A DNA stretch of 64,000 nucleotides from NCBI RefSeq assembly GCF_008806325.1, contig NZ_WACR01000013.1, forward strand, positions 38,219-102,218. Reading direction: 5' to 3'. Below, one piece after another: positions 46,661 to 55,484 of this stretch. Each line of letters opens with the position of its first letter. Positions within the stretch are counted from its first letter, which is position 1. The translations under genes were made by a program, and so were the position numbers. The DNA comes from Salibacter halophilus. GTDB lineage: Bacteria; Bacteroidota; Bacteroidia; Flavobacteriales_G; Salibacteraceae. A model generated the notes under the pieces. The model saw only the letters and a program-made list of their open reading frames with translations. It had not been told where the DNA came from and made no database searches.

Positions 46661-48931
46661 GCCATTTTGGTAGAGCAGATTTTTAATTCGCTCTGTTTGT
46701 TCTTTGTTGTAATCTGAATAAATGGCTGATTTAATTCTCAATTTTTCCTTTTTGGTTAGATGCCAGGACAGTGATATTTCATCACTTGTATTGCGCAGAA
46801 GATTGAACTCGACAACGTGTATTTGTTTCTTTAACTCAGGCGAAAGATACCCAAACATTTCATCGTGTTGGAAGTTTTGAATATTGAGATAGTTTTTTGA
46901 AACAGCTTCAATCGGCCTCAAAAATGACTGGAAAAGACTTCTAACCGGTTTTTCGTCAATCTCGGTTTCTTTGAATCGGTCGCGAATTTGCACGATGACT
47001 ATTCCGCTCGTATTTTCTAAGATCCAATCTTCAAAAGTGTTGATATAATGAAGCGTATTCGTGAAGCCGTAGTTATCGCGAATACCAGCATCTATGACTT
47101 CAGTCATGGGCTCTGTTGGTAAGGCCACATTGGGGAGTATGTAGAAGAAAGTGGCATTCATTCTAAGAGCACTCAAAAAACTGAGGTTGTCAGGGTTCTG
47201 ATTGTGAAATAGCTGGCGATAATCCACTGAACCGATCAACTTTTGGGAGGTCGATCCGGATAACGGCTGACTCAAATACGAAACGGGCTGACTCGCAATG
47301 TTCAACTTTCGGCCGTCATTTGTAATTGTGGGGGAGAGCAGGAACATCGGTATTTTAGCGAGCTTTTCTTCAGCATTGTAGTCGCCAATTGTCCTGTCCA
47401 GTACTCCATTTGTATTTTCATTTAATTGTTGCTCAAAGGCATAACCTCTATCCTTTGTATAAAACTCGCCTTTGTAAGAAAACTTTCTCAATCTCAACAA
47501 CCAATCGTGAAGTGAAAGATTGAGAATAACGGTGTTGAGTAAATCGGTACTGATTTTATTGACGTACTTTTCATCGTTTAGATCGATTGACGAATCAGAA
47601 AAACGTTGCCTGTATAGCTCTCTGTAATAAGCAGCCCCCAGCATACCACCACTTGATCCTGTTATAAATTGTGTTTGGTTGAAGAACTCATCATTTGAAA
47701 TGCTATCGAGATGTTGAAGCACTCTAAATGTCCACATTGTAGCTCTCAATCCACCACCTGAACAATTGAGTAAAACCAGTTTTGGTTTGTTTTGGTCAGA
47801 TCCGGAATTATGGATTTTCCAGTTTTCAAGAATTTTACGTGTATTTTCTTTATCCTCATCAATTTTAGTTGAGTCGTAAGCGTACTTTTCAATTTCTTCA
47901 TTAGAGTATTTGGCAGGCTCCCTGTCATAAGAAAGGCCATAGGCATAACTCTTAAAAGTGAAATCTGGATTTTGAGAGAGATAATTATAGCTGAAGAGAA
48001 TGATGATGAAAAGTAAAGTTGACCATCCTTTAAGCCAACTGTAAATAGCACTGGCTAACATGAGAATCATTGTGAGAATAAGAATAACACTGGCGGCTGC
48101 CGGAAGCATGAAAATAGCCGTTTCACGGTAAAAGCTGAAAAAGATAATCGAAAGTATGAGGAGTATTTCGAAGATTGATGCATTCACATGGTTTTGAGCG
48201 AAAACTGTTTTGAGCATTTTAGTATCGTAATGCGCAATGTCTCTGGCCAGCTTAATTTTGGTAGGAGAGTGGAGGTAAGTTACAACGTTCCATTCTTTAG
48301 CTCTGCTTAGGTAGCTATACCAACGCTCGGGCTTCGAATATACATTTTGCATTGGTCGCTCACCCTGTGGACGTTTCTTTAGCTGAAAATCACCAAATAG
48401 CTTTTGGAAACTTTTGTTTGTATTGAGGAAATAGGCAAGTGTGAGAAAGATGAACAAAAATACTCCCCCAAATAATCCAATTAGTCTAGTGATAACTTCC
48501 AGTGGAGTATCCAATTGTTGGAGAACCTGGTAGTTGTAAAGTGTTATGGTGTAGTACGTGAAAAAGGAGAGCGGTATAATAAAAGAATTGAGGCAATATT
48601 TGGCAAAAGGTTTACCTAATGTAGCAAGAATTGGGAAACGGTCTCCATTGAGAATGTAACTGGAGATAAAATAGGCCATAGTAAACCCACCAAATGCAAA
48701 ACCGGTAACGAAGTGAGATAAGAAGTTTACTTCTCCCAGGTATTCAGGATAGAGGAATAAGTTGTGGGCTCCGTATTTTTTGAGAATATTTCCAGAAATA
48801 CTTCCAAATAGAAAAAGCCAAAAAAGCAGTAAGGCCTGATTCTTTTTGAGGTGGATAAGAACCAGTTGAGAGGGAAAAAAGAATACGACTCTTTTCCAAA
48901 TATCTTTAAAAAAATTTGGGGAAGCTGCCAT
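46646..48931 (-). CDS. Patatin-like phospholipase with N-terminal membrane domain
   Basis: A 761-residue protein. The first ~340 residues hold about eight hydrophobic segments in two groups. The C-terminal ~400 residues are patatin-like: the oxyanion-hole loop NCSGGGLRATMW, the nucleophile serine in TGSSGGMLGAAY and the catalytic aspartate in EVIDAGIRDNYGF. Such enzymes hydrolyse acyl chains from phospholipids. Fusion of the lipase to a multi-helix membrane part is less common than soluble or barrel-linked patatins. It converges on rnpB and starts behind a TAnnTTTG element and a 16-base palindrome. One copy of the dispersed word lies at 47794-47803. Confidence 0.85.
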   Translation of the reverse strand: MAASPNFFKDIWKRVVFFFPSQLVLIHLKKNQALLLFWLFLFGSISGNILKKYGAHNLFLYPEYLGEVNFLSHFVTGFAFGGFTMAYFISSYILNGDRFPILATLGKPFAKYCLNSFIIPLSFFTYYTITLYNYQVLQQLDTPLEVITRLIGLFGGVFLFIFLTLAYFLNTNKSFQKLFGDFQLKKRPQGERPMQNVYSKPERWYSYLSRAKEWNVVTYLHSPTKIKLARDIAHYDTKMLKTVFAQNHVNASIFEILLILSIIFFSFYRETAIFMLPAAASVILILTMILMLASAIYSWLKGWSTLLFIIILFSYNYLSQNPDFTFKSYAYGLSYDREPAKYSNEEIEKYAYDSTKIDEDKENTRKILENWKIHNSGSDQNKPKLVLLNCSGGGLRATMWTFRVLQHLDSISNDEFFNQTQFITGSSGGMLGAAYYRELYRQRFSDSSIDLNDEKYVNKISTDLLNTVILNLSLHDWLLRLRKFSYKGEFYTKDRGYAFEQQLNENTNGVLDRTIGDYNAEEKLAKIPMFLLSPTITNDGRKLNIASQPVSYLSQPLSGSTSQKLIGSVDYRQLFHNQNPDNLSFLSALRMNATFFYILPNVALPTEPMTEVIDAGIRDNYGFTNTLHYINTFEDWILENTSGIVIVQIRDRFKETEIDEKPVRSLFQSFLRPIEAVSKNYLNIQNFQHDEMFGYLSPELKKQIHVVEFNLLRNTSDEISLSWHLTKKEKLRIKSAIYSDYNKEQTERIKNLLYQNGEAPQ

Positions 48932-48945
48932 TCAAGCAATTTCCC

Positions 48946-48953
48946 CAAATATA
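48946..48953 (-). promoter_or_regulatory. Candidate -7 element (TATATTTG) of the patatin-like gene
   Basis: Read on the minus strand, a perfect TAnnTTTG lies 15 bases before ATG 48931. The palindrome at 48965-48980 sits immediately upstream, where a repressor or activator could reach the promoter. Confidence 0.45.
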
Positions 48954-48964
48954 AATAGGATTCA

Positions 48965-48980
48965 TGTACTCAGGAGTACA
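48965..48980. promoter_or_regulatory. 16-base palindrome TGTACTCAGGAGTACA
   Basis: Two perfect seven-base arms (TGTACTC/GAGTACA) around a two-base centre lie between the HNH gene and the patatin gene, 12 bases upstream of the latter's -7 element. This is a typical size for a dimeric repressor site; the binding protein is unknown. Confidence 0.45.
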
Positions 48981-48990
48981 ATGATGTATT

Positions 48991-49527
48991 TTAATCGTCT
49001 AATTTCACATTAGCCCAGTTAGCACCTGATTCAATGCGATTGAGTTGTGTATGTGAAATTAAGAATTTACGTGCTATAACAGATTTTCTAAGTTTCCCCT
49101 CTTTTAACATCCGTTTGATCTCAATAACCTGATTTTTGCTCAGTTTTGAGTTTGTCACTAACCCCTTTCTGTGATTTGGCCCCTTAACCTTGTGGTCAAT
49201 TTGCTCTTTACGAGTAGCCCATTGAAGGTTATCAGCTCGATTATTTGTTTTGTCATAATCGAGGTGAAGAATCAGGCGTTGACCTTCTTTAGGTTTTGGT
49301 AGAAAAGTTTTAGCAACTAATCTATGAACGTATTGATTGATAAGTTTTTCCTCTTTTGTTCTAAAACGAACAGCAGGATAGCCTTCAATTAATGTTCCTT
49401 TTAAAATTTTACCGCGGCCGTATGCGTAACTTTTTATTCGGCCGAGGTTAGATACCTCATACTTCGATTTTAAATCGATGCCTTTGAGGTTTACCTCTTT
49501 CCAAATTTCTCCTTTGAAATCTTTCAT
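48991..49527 (-). CDS. HNH endonuclease with NUMOD4 motif (homing-type)
   Basis: A 178-residue protein. It starts with a NUMOD4 motif (EIWKEV, YEVSNLGRIKSY), followed by an HNH domain (QYVHRLVAKTFLP, ILHLDYDKTNNRADNLQW) and ends in a helix-turn-helix (NQVIEIKRMLKEGKLRKSVI, ARKFLISHTQLNRIES). These are the parts of free-standing homing endonucleases of phage and bacterial mobile DNA. Unlike nearly every gene here it has a strong Shine-Dalgarno sequence and it lacks the dispersed word, both signs of acquisition. The gene stands alone, flanked by AT-rich gaps. Confidence 0.9.
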   Translation of the reverse strand: MKDFKGEIWKEVNLKGIDLKSKYEVSNLGRIKSYAYGRGKILKGTLIEGYPAVRFRTKEEKLINQYVHRLVAKTFLPKPKEGQRLILHLDYDKTNNRADNLQWATRKEQIDHKVKGPNHRKGLVTNSKLSKNQVIEIKRMLKEGKLRKSVIARKFLISHTQLNRIESGANWANVKLDD

Positions 49528-49536
49528 AATTGTTTT

Positions 49537-49543
49537 CCTCCTT
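49537..49543 (-). promoter_or_regulatory. Strong Shine-Dalgarno sequence (AAGGAGG) of the HNH gene
   Basis: On the minus strand AAGGAGG lies nine bases before ATG 49527. It supports that start and stands out, since Bacteroidota genes in this window rarely have such a site. Confidence 0.75.
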
Positions 49544-49607
49544 AACTTTATAAAGAATCAGATTGTTGAGAGTAGCTGGAGAGAGGGGAAATTCTATTAA
49601 AGTTTCG

Positions 49608-49615
49608 CAAATATA
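49608..49615 (-). promoter_or_regulatory. Candidate -7 element (TATATTTG) of the HNH gene
   Basis: On the minus strand a perfect TAnnTTTG lies in the 194-base gap upstream of the HNH gene, giving a leader of about 75 bases. The rest of the gap (49616-49721) is AT-rich with no other signal seen. Confidence 0.35.
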
Positions 49616-49721
49616 GCTTGGTGAGAGCTTATCAGGTTGTAAATTTTAGTCAGATGTTTTGAATTGATTTTCAATATAATTAATAAATATTTATTTTAAA
49701 ACATAATTTCACATTAAAAGT

Positions 49722-50726
49722 TTATAGTTTCAAAAAATCACAAACAAGATATGAAATACTCTTACCTGTAACTTTTTGATTTATATCATTTTGCAAAGGT
49801 GCTCCTTCGCAAATATGCAAATATTTATAATTAGAACCGGTACGAACTTTTGAAATATATTGCCTTGCATTAATAATTGATATACCACAAGGTGTAAATG
49901 CACTAACCGGCATTCTTTCTATTGAATCCAAATCTAGTTCAATTCCTGTCTCCAACTCTCCTATAAAACTTACGGCATTAAATATTGTTTCGTTCCAACT
50001 TAATTTTCCCCTAATAAAAATGTCCTCAAAGTAGGACGTATATATGCTATCATTTTCTCGAAGGTCTGCAATGTTTGTTTCGCTGTTGTAACCTTCGTGT
50101 AGGCCAATTACCGCATACTTTTTAAGGAATCCATTTTCCATAGCGTAGCTGAAGCCATTGCCGCTGTGGCGACCTTCTAACTTTCTAAAATCGCTGTGTG
50201 GATCGCAATTGATAGTACCAATTGGTTTGTTGAGAGCTGTAGAAACTCCTTTGATGATGGGGTAAGCGTTGTTGTGACCGCCTCCAATTACGATTGGAAT
50301 TTTTCCGTGCTCAACAATTTCCCGTATTATTTCTGATACAACATCATCGATTTTCTCAGTTTCTGATCGAAACACTCCAACATCATCTGGGCGAGATGTC
50401 GACAGAGCTTGCAAACTTTTCAACTCAGATTCAAAATCGATGTGGCCCAGCAATAAAACGTTGTCACCTTTCAGAAATTGATTGCTCTGCACGTTTAAGA
50501 AAGCGTTGAGAAATGCATCCCAGGCTGAGTAAGCTCCGCCTTTGCCAAGGTTTCCGCGTACCCCAATATCCTCAGGAATGCCTAGAAGGACGTAATCAAC
50601 ACGGTCAGAACCGAGAAGCTCTGGTTCTGACCGAATGACTTCGCCAATTTTCGTTTCTCCGTCTCTTTTTGAAACGTATTTTAAAATATCAGCTTTGGAG
50701 TATGTTTTGAGTTTTTGGTGCATCAT
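49722..50726 (-). CDS. Arginase/agmatinase/formimidoylglutamase-family hydrolase
   Basis: A 334-residue ureohydrolase-fold protein. Metal-site motifs are IGGGHNNAYP (GGDHS in canonical members), NCDPHSDFR (DAHxD in canonical members) and LDLDSIERMP, so all binuclear-manganese ligands appear present in variant form. The closest type is formimidoylglutamase (HutG), which ends histidine degradation, but no other hut gene is nearby, so the substrate is uncertain. The start overlaps the stop of the carboxylase gene (TAATG). Two copies of the dispersed word lie inside as an inverted pair (50603-50612, 50623-50632). Confidence 0.85.
   Translation of the reverse strand: MMHQKLKTYSKADILKYVSKRDGETKIGEVIRSEPELLGSDRVDYVLLGIPEDIGVRGNLGKGGAYSAWDAFLNAFLNVQSNQFLKGDNVLLLGHIDFESELKSLQALSTSRPDDVGVFRSETEKIDDVVSEIIREIVEHGKIPIVIGGGHNNAYPIIKGVSTALNKPIGTINCDPHSDFRKLEGRHSGNGFSYAMENGFLKKYAVIGLHEGYNSETNIADLRENDSIYTSYFEDIFIRGKLSWNETIFNAVSFIGELETGIELDLDSIERMPVSAFTPCGISIINARQYISKVRTGSNYKYLHICEGAPLQNDINQKVTGKSISYLVCDFLKL
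50602..50633. repeat. Inverted pair of the dispersed word inside the arginase-family gene
   Basis: CGGTCAGAACC (50602-50612) and GGTTCTGACCG (50623-50633) are exact reverse complements separated by ten bases, so an 11-bp hairpin can form within the coding sequence. It is the only such close inverted pair found among the 40 copies. Confidence 0.9.
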
Positions 50727-52366
50727 TATGTTTGAATAACTCCTACGTTGTAGCGTTTTTCAATTGGTGCGTGATCAGCAGCTTCAATACCCATTGAGAT
50801 CCATTTTCGGGTATCCATTGGGTCTATGATGTTATCGACCCAAAGCCTGCTGGCAGCGTAGTAAGGTGAAACCTGCTCGTCATAACTGTTCTTGATTTTA
50901 TCGTACAGTTCTTTCTCTTTTTCCTCAGTGATTTTTTCACCTTTTGCTTTTAGCCTTGAAACTTCGATGGAGAGTAAAACCTTTGCAGCTTGAGAACCGC
51001 CCATAACGGCAAGTTCAGCAGTTGGCCACGCTGCGATTAATCGCGGGTCGTATGCTTTACCGCACATGGCGTAATTTCCGGCTCCGTATGAATTACCCAT
51101 CACGATAGTGAATTTAGGCACAACGGAGTTAGCCATTGCGTTTACCATTTTGGCGCCATCCTTGATAATACCACCGTGTTCTGATCGAGAACCAACCATA
51201 AATCCTGTTACGTCTTGCAAGAAGACGAGCGGAATTTTCTTTTGGTTGCAATTCATGATGAAGCGAGCAGCTTTATCGGCACTATCGCTGTAAATTACTC
51301 CGCCAAATTGCATTCCGTCTTTGCGCGATTTGACCATTCCTCGCTGGTTGGCAACGATTCCAACACTCCAGCCATCTATGCGAGCGTAGCAGGTTACGAT
51401 GGTTTTACCGTAGTCTTTTTTGTATTCGTCAAACTCTGAGTTATCCACCAATCGCTCGATGACATCTCTTACTTCGTATGGTTTTGAACGATCGTATGGC
51501 ATGATGCCGTAAAGATCGCTTTCGTCTTCTTTTGGCTTTGCCGGCTCTGACCGATTAAATCCTGCAGGTGTATGATTACCTACTTTATCCATGATGTTTT
51601 TGATGCGGTCTAAGCAGGCTTCATCATTTTCACACTTGTAGTCTGTAACACCGCTAATTTCATTGTGAGTTGTGGCACCGCCAAGTGTTTCGTTATCGAT
51701 ATCTTCTCCAATGGCAGCTTTGACAAGATAGGAGCCAGCCAAAAAGATGGTTCCGGTTTTGTCAACGATCATGGCTTCGTCACTCATGATGGGGAGGTAA
51801 GCTCCTCCGGCAACACAACTTCCCATTACAGCTGCGATTTGTAAAATACCTTCGCTCGACATTTTAGCGTTGTTGCGGAAAATGCGACCAAAGTGCTCTT
51901 TATCGGGGAATATTTCGTCTTGCATGGGAAGGAAAACTCCGGCACTATCCACGAGGTAGATGATAGGGAGTTTGTTTTCCATGGCTATTTCCTGCGCTCT
52001 GAGATTCTTTTTACCGGTGATTGGGAACCAGGCACCTGCTTTCACCGTGGCATCGTTAGCCACAACAATACATTGTTCGCCTTTGACGTAGCCAATTTTC
52101 ACGACAACGCCACCAGAGGGACAGCCACCGTATTCCTCGTACATTCCATCTCCGGCAAATGCGCCAATTTCTATGCTCGGCTTTTTAGCATCGAGCAGGT
52201 AGTCAACACGTTCTCGGGCTGTTAACTTGCCTTGTTTGTGTTGTTTATCTATTCGTTTTTGGCCTCCACCAAGCGAAACTTTTTCAAATTTCTTTTGCAA
52301 CTCAGATAATTTGAGTCGCATTTTATCGTCATTTTTATTGAATTCGAGTTCTTTCTTAGATGCCAT
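50726..52366 (-). CDS. Acyl-CoA carboxylase carboxyltransferase (beta) subunit
   Basis: From ATG 52366 (MASKKELEFNKNDDKMRLKL, 546 residues); an upstream TTG adds eight less likely residues. This is a two-domain crotonase-fold carboxyltransferase of the methylcrotonyl/propionyl-CoA carboxylase type: LTARERVDYLLD, GAWFPITGKKNLRAQEIA, VDSAGVFLPMQDEIF, GSCVAGGAYLP in the first half and FLQDVTGFMVGSRSEHGGII, GNSYGAGNYAMCGKAY in the second. The inner sequence resembles methylcrotonyl-CoA carboxylase (leucine breakdown). The biotin-carrying alpha subunit is not in the window. One copy of the dispersed word lies at 51543-51552. Confidence 0.93.
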   Translation of the reverse strand: MASKKELEFNKNDDKMRLKLSELQKKFEKVSLGGGQKRIDKQHKQGKLTARERVDYLLDAKKPSIEIGAFAGDGMYEEYGGCPSGGVVVKIGYVKGEQCIVVANDATVKAGAWFPITGKKNLRAQEIAMENKLPIIYLVDSAGVFLPMQDEIFPDKEHFGRIFRNNAKMSSEGILQIAAVMGSCVAGGAYLPIMSDEAMIVDKTGTIFLAGSYLVKAAIGEDIDNETLGGATTHNEISGVTDYKCENDEACLDRIKNIMDKVGNHTPAGFNRSEPAKPKEDESDLYGIMPYDRSKPYEVRDVIERLVDNSEFDEYKKDYGKTIVTCYARIDGWSVGIVANQRGMVKSRKDGMQFGGVIYSDSADKAARFIMNCNQKKIPLVFLQDVTGFMVGSRSEHGGIIKDGAKMVNAMANSVVPKFTIVMGNSYGAGNYAMCGKAYDPRLIAAWPTAELAVMGGSQAAKVLLSIEVSRLKAKGEKITEEKEKELYDKIKNSYDEQVSPYYAASRLWVDNIIDPMDTRKWISMGIEAADHAPIEKRYNVGVIQT

Positions 52367-52409
52367 AGTTTTTTCTTTTGCGGTTGTCAAATATACAAAA
52401 GGAGTAGCG

Positions 52410-53033
52410 TCAATCTTTGTTGAGATAATTTTCCTTTACATTGAGCAAATATGTCCTGCTCTCTGGACCAAGGTTAAAAATCAAATCTAAAATACTGAGG
52501 TTTTTTCTAAAATCATGACGGTCATCAAAGACCTGAAAATATTCAGGTAATTCTTCACTGAACCTGTGTTGTTTCACGTTGAATTTTAATCGGTAATCTG
52601 ATTCATTTTCAATTGACTGAAACGTTGAGGTTAGGGAATATTCAATGTTGAAATTCAAACATTTCATGATTATTTGGTGAAGTGCCAGATTGAAATCGAT
52701 GAGTTTTTTCGGCTCTGACCGATAGACGTTTTCAAATAAATAATCGTAGAATTCAAAGTACGGTGAAGTTCCGTAAGCTGATTGAATGGCCTGCCAGTGA
52801 TTGTGTTGCCAGTTTTCTTCATAGACAATTTCTACATCGCTCATCTTCATTTTAGAAGCTGTCTTTTTGATGGGAATGACGAGGTTTGTCACGTCATTGG
52901 GGCCGTCAATGGTGCAACGGTTGCGGGGTGTTTGTTTGGTGAAGTTTTCCCAAATTTCAAATGAAATGTTTTCCTGCCCGATCAAATGAGCGTAATAATA
53001 AACAGGTCCAGCGTAAAATATTGGAAAAATCAT
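52410..53033 (-). CDS. WbqC-like family protein
   Basis: A 207-residue protein matching the WbqC family: [20 protein letters not shown] at the start (family form YFxPISYY), [24 protein letters not shown] strand (in part [17 protein letters not shown]) and [26 protein letters not shown] (in part [21 protein letters not shown]). WbqC proteins are found in polysaccharide gene clusters and Bacteroidota operons with lepB, and their chemistry is unproven. It overlaps lepB by ATGA. One copy of the dispersed word lies at 52711-52720. Confidence 0.88.
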   Translation of the reverse strand: MIFPIFYAGPVYYYAHLIGQENISFEIWENFTKQTPRNRCTIDGPNDVTNLVIPIKKTASKMKMSDVEIVYEENWQHNHWQAIQSAYGTSPYFEFYDYLFENVYRSEPKKLIDFNLALHQIIMKCLNFNIEYSLTSTFQSIENESDYRLKFNVKQHRFSEELPEYFQVFDDRHDFRKNLSILDLIFNLGPESRTYLLNVKENYLNKD

Positions 53034-54094
53034 TCGGTTAAACTTTTAAGTGTTCTTTGCCAATTTACTCCTTCATCATTCACTGAAAAAAGGACTCTGC
53101 TCGTGATGGCAACAATATGACTTTCAGGTAATAATCCCCAGTACCGGGAATCACTGGAGTTATCGCGGTTGTCACCTAAAATGAAATAGTAATTCTGCTC
53201 AAAGGTGTAATATTCCGTTTCTTTTCCATCGATATAAAATTGATCATCAATGCGCTCGATATTGTGGTTTTCGTGATCTCTTATGGTTGAGCTGTAAAGC
53301 TCGAAGTTTGTTTTATTGAGCCTTAACCTCCAACCTTCAAAAGGAATTTCGAGCGGACCAAAATTGTCTTTCGTCCATTTTAGATCGGGCGAGGAGGGAA
53401 ATGTAAGTCCCGTGTTTTGGTAACGGTCAGAGCCGGTTTTGCGAACACTTTTAACACCTTTCTGGCTTTTGAGTTTTTCAGCCTGTTCTTCAGTGATGTT
53501 TACAGAGAATTTTCCGTCAAACTTTTTTGGGAAATTGATAGTTGAATGACCTTCAATCTGCTCGAATAGATCGCGATCGATTTCAATTGAGTATTCAAAT
53601 TGCAGCTCAGCTCCTCTAAAATGAATTTTTTCGTTGTTGACGAAGATCTCTTTGTCTTCAATATTCAATTCATCACCGGGAAGTGCCACACATCGCTTGA
53701 TGAAAAACGTACGCTGATCAATGGGGTGATGAGACTCATTGGGATAATTAAAAATTAGAATATCTCCGCGCGAAACGGTATCGTATCCCGGAATTCTCAA
53801 ATAGGGGAGTTGGATAATTGTGGAATATGGTTGAAATCCCAGCCATTTTTGATGAGTAAACGGGATTGAGAGTGGCGTAATGGGTAACCTTGGTCCAACA
53901 GCAAGCTTATTCCCGATGATGAAATCACCTTTTTGAATGGTTGCATTCATGCTTCTCGAAGAAACGAGGTAAAGGTCGAAAAAACCGGATTTGAAAATCC
54001 AAAGAATCAGTAATGCGAGTAAAAAAGCACGACCCCATTGAAGAATGGAGTTTGACTTATGCTTTTTGCGTTGCTTGTACTTCTTCTTTTTCAT
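53030..54094 (-). CDS. lepB: Signal peptidase I
   Basis: LepB cleaves signal peptides at the outer face of the inner membrane. The 354-residue protein has one N-terminal membrane helix ([20 protein letters not shown]), the catalytic serine in [13 protein letters not shown] and the lysine in [26 protein letters not shown] is the third S26 motif. A large insert of about 110 residues sits between the lysine box and the last box, typical of Bacteroidota LepB. Its first 38 bases overlap the end of the symporter gene, and it is followed by WbqC (ATGA). One copy of the dispersed word lies at 53425-53434. Confidence 0.95.
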   Translation of the reverse strand: MKKKKYKQRKKHKSNSILQWGRAFLLALLILWIFKSGFFDLYLVSSRSMNATIQKGDFIIGNKLAVGPRLPITPLSIPFTHQKWLGFQPYSTIIQLPYLRIPGYDTVSRGDILIFNYPNESHHPIDQRTFFIKRCVALPGDELNIEDKEIFVNNEKIHFRGAELQFEYSIEIDRDLFEQIEGHSTINFPKKFDGKFSVNITEEQAEKLKSQKGVKSVRKTGSDRYQNTGLTFPSSPDLKWTKDNFGPLEIPFEGWRLRLNKTNFELYSSTIRDHENHNIERIDDQFYIDGKETEYYTFEQNYYFILGDNRDNSSDSRYWGLLPESHIVAITSRVLFSVNDEGVNWQRTLKSLTE

Positions 54095-55418
54095 TTACTA
54101 CATTTCCTTGCGCTTCAAAGTTGCCTATTTTATCGAAAACGGTACATGCCGTTAAATCACCAGTGACGTTGACCGCGGTTCTGAGCATTCCCAAAATTCG
54201 ATCGACACCAATCAGGATTACAATACCGCTCGCGGGAACACCAAAATTACTCACAATCGTTCCCAGGATGATCATTCCGCCACCCGGAATTGATGGTGTA
54301 CCCACTGATGCCGCAACAATTGTAAAGGTGATGATGAGGAGATCTGACAATTCTAGCGGAATTCCATAAACCTGAGTAAGGAAGATGAGCGCAACTGCCT
54401 GGTTGAGTGCTGTACCGTCCATGTTGACAGTGGCTCCAACCGGAATTAAGAAATTGGAAACTGCAGGTTTTACTTTTAATTTTTCATCGGCTGTTTTCAT
54501 GGTGAGTGGCATCACAGCGGCTGAACTAGCTGTTGAAAAGGCGAGCAGTTGGGCATCACGCATATTTGATAATGCACGAAATGGATTTTGCCTACCCAGC
54601 AGAAAGATCAAAATGGCGTAAACACATATAAGAACTATAAGTCCGGAAGCTACAGTTCCCATGTAAATACTCAGCCCGGTAAGACTCGACCAGCCTAGAT
54701 TTGCGATGAGCTGAACCATCAGCCCAAAAACAGCATAGGGGACAAGCTTCATGGCAAAGTTCACGATTGTCATGCAAACTTGCTGAACGCTGCTCAACAA
54801 GTCCACAACCGGCTGTGCTTTTTTAGAAGAAAGTGATGCAAGAGCAATTCCCACCACAATAGCCACGATGACAACTGCCAGCATATCACCGGCAACCATA
54901 CTGGCCAAAGGATTATCTGGAATTAACTGACCAACTAATGAAGGAATATCGGTATCAATATTGCTTTTTTCTCCTACTGGAGCATCTGATGGCGATTGGC
55001 TTGCGCCTAGCTTAGTAAGTCTTGAGCCGGGCTTTATGATATAAGAAAGAGAGATTCCAATTGTAATGGCTACTGTTGTCGTAAAAAGGAAATAGACCAA
55101 AACAGACCCGCCCATTTTGCGCAATTGTTCAAGACTTCCTGATCCTAAAATTCCCTGAACAATGGATGTGAGAATAAGCGGAATCATGATCATTTGTACC
55201 ATTTGTAAGAAAATAGTACCCGGCAAACCGGCCCAACTTCCAATTTTCGAGGAAAATGATTCAGGAATAATTCCCGCTGCCGGGCTTATGATTGCACCTC
55301 CGGCAATTCCCAATATCATCCCGATGATGACTTTCACCCATAGTTTTTGTTCTACGAGTGACTGTATTTCAGAGTAAAAGGTTTTTAGGGAAGCAACTTG
55401 TAGTTTAAATGATCTCAT
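54057..55418 (-). CDS. Dicarboxylate/amino acid:cation symporter (DAACS)
   Basis: A 453-residue membrane protein of the GltP/DctA family. Motifs are [20 protein letters not shown] near residue 65, the serine-rich re-entrant loop [36 protein letters not shown] (NMDGT-type sodium/aspartate site) and [24 protein letters not shown]. It imports dicarboxylates or acidic amino acids with sodium or protons. It opens the unit lepB-wbqC. The end overlaps the lepB start by 38 bases. A TAnnTTTG element lies 33 bases before the ATG. Confidence 0.95.
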   Translation of the reverse strand: MRSFKLQVASLKTFYSEIQSLVEQKLWVKVIIGMILGIAGGAIISPAAGIIPESFSSKIGSWAGLPGTIFLQMVQMIMIPLILTSIVQGILGSGSLEQLRKMGGSVLVYFLFTTTVAITIGISLSYIIKPGSRLTKLGASQSPSDAPVGEKSNIDTDIPSLVGQLIPDNPLASMVAGDMLAVVIVAIVVGIALASLSSKKAQPVVDLLSSVQQVCMTIVNFAMKLVPYAVFGLMVQLIANLGWSSLTGLSIYMGTVASGLIVLICVYAILIFLLGRQNPFRALSNMRDAQLLAFSTASSAAVMPLTMKTADEKLKVKPAVSNFLIPVGATVNMDGTALNQAVALIFLTQVYGIPLELSDLLIITFTIVAASVGTPSIPGGGMIILGTIVSNFGVPASGIVILIGVDRILGMLRTAVNVTGDLTACTVFDKIGNFEAQGNVVNEKEEVQATQKA

Positions 55419-55450
55419 CTTGTGAGGCGATTGGTTTTAATTCTTCGTCT

Positions 55451-55458
55451 CAAATTTA
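55451..55458 (-). promoter_or_regulatory. Candidate -7 element (TAAATTTG) of the DAACS symporter unit
   Basis: On the minus strand TAAATTTG matches TAnnTTTG; transcription would start near 55444, 26 bases before ATG 55418. Confidence 0.4.
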
Positions 55459-55484
55459 GCGAAACCAGAAAAAATCCACTCAAA

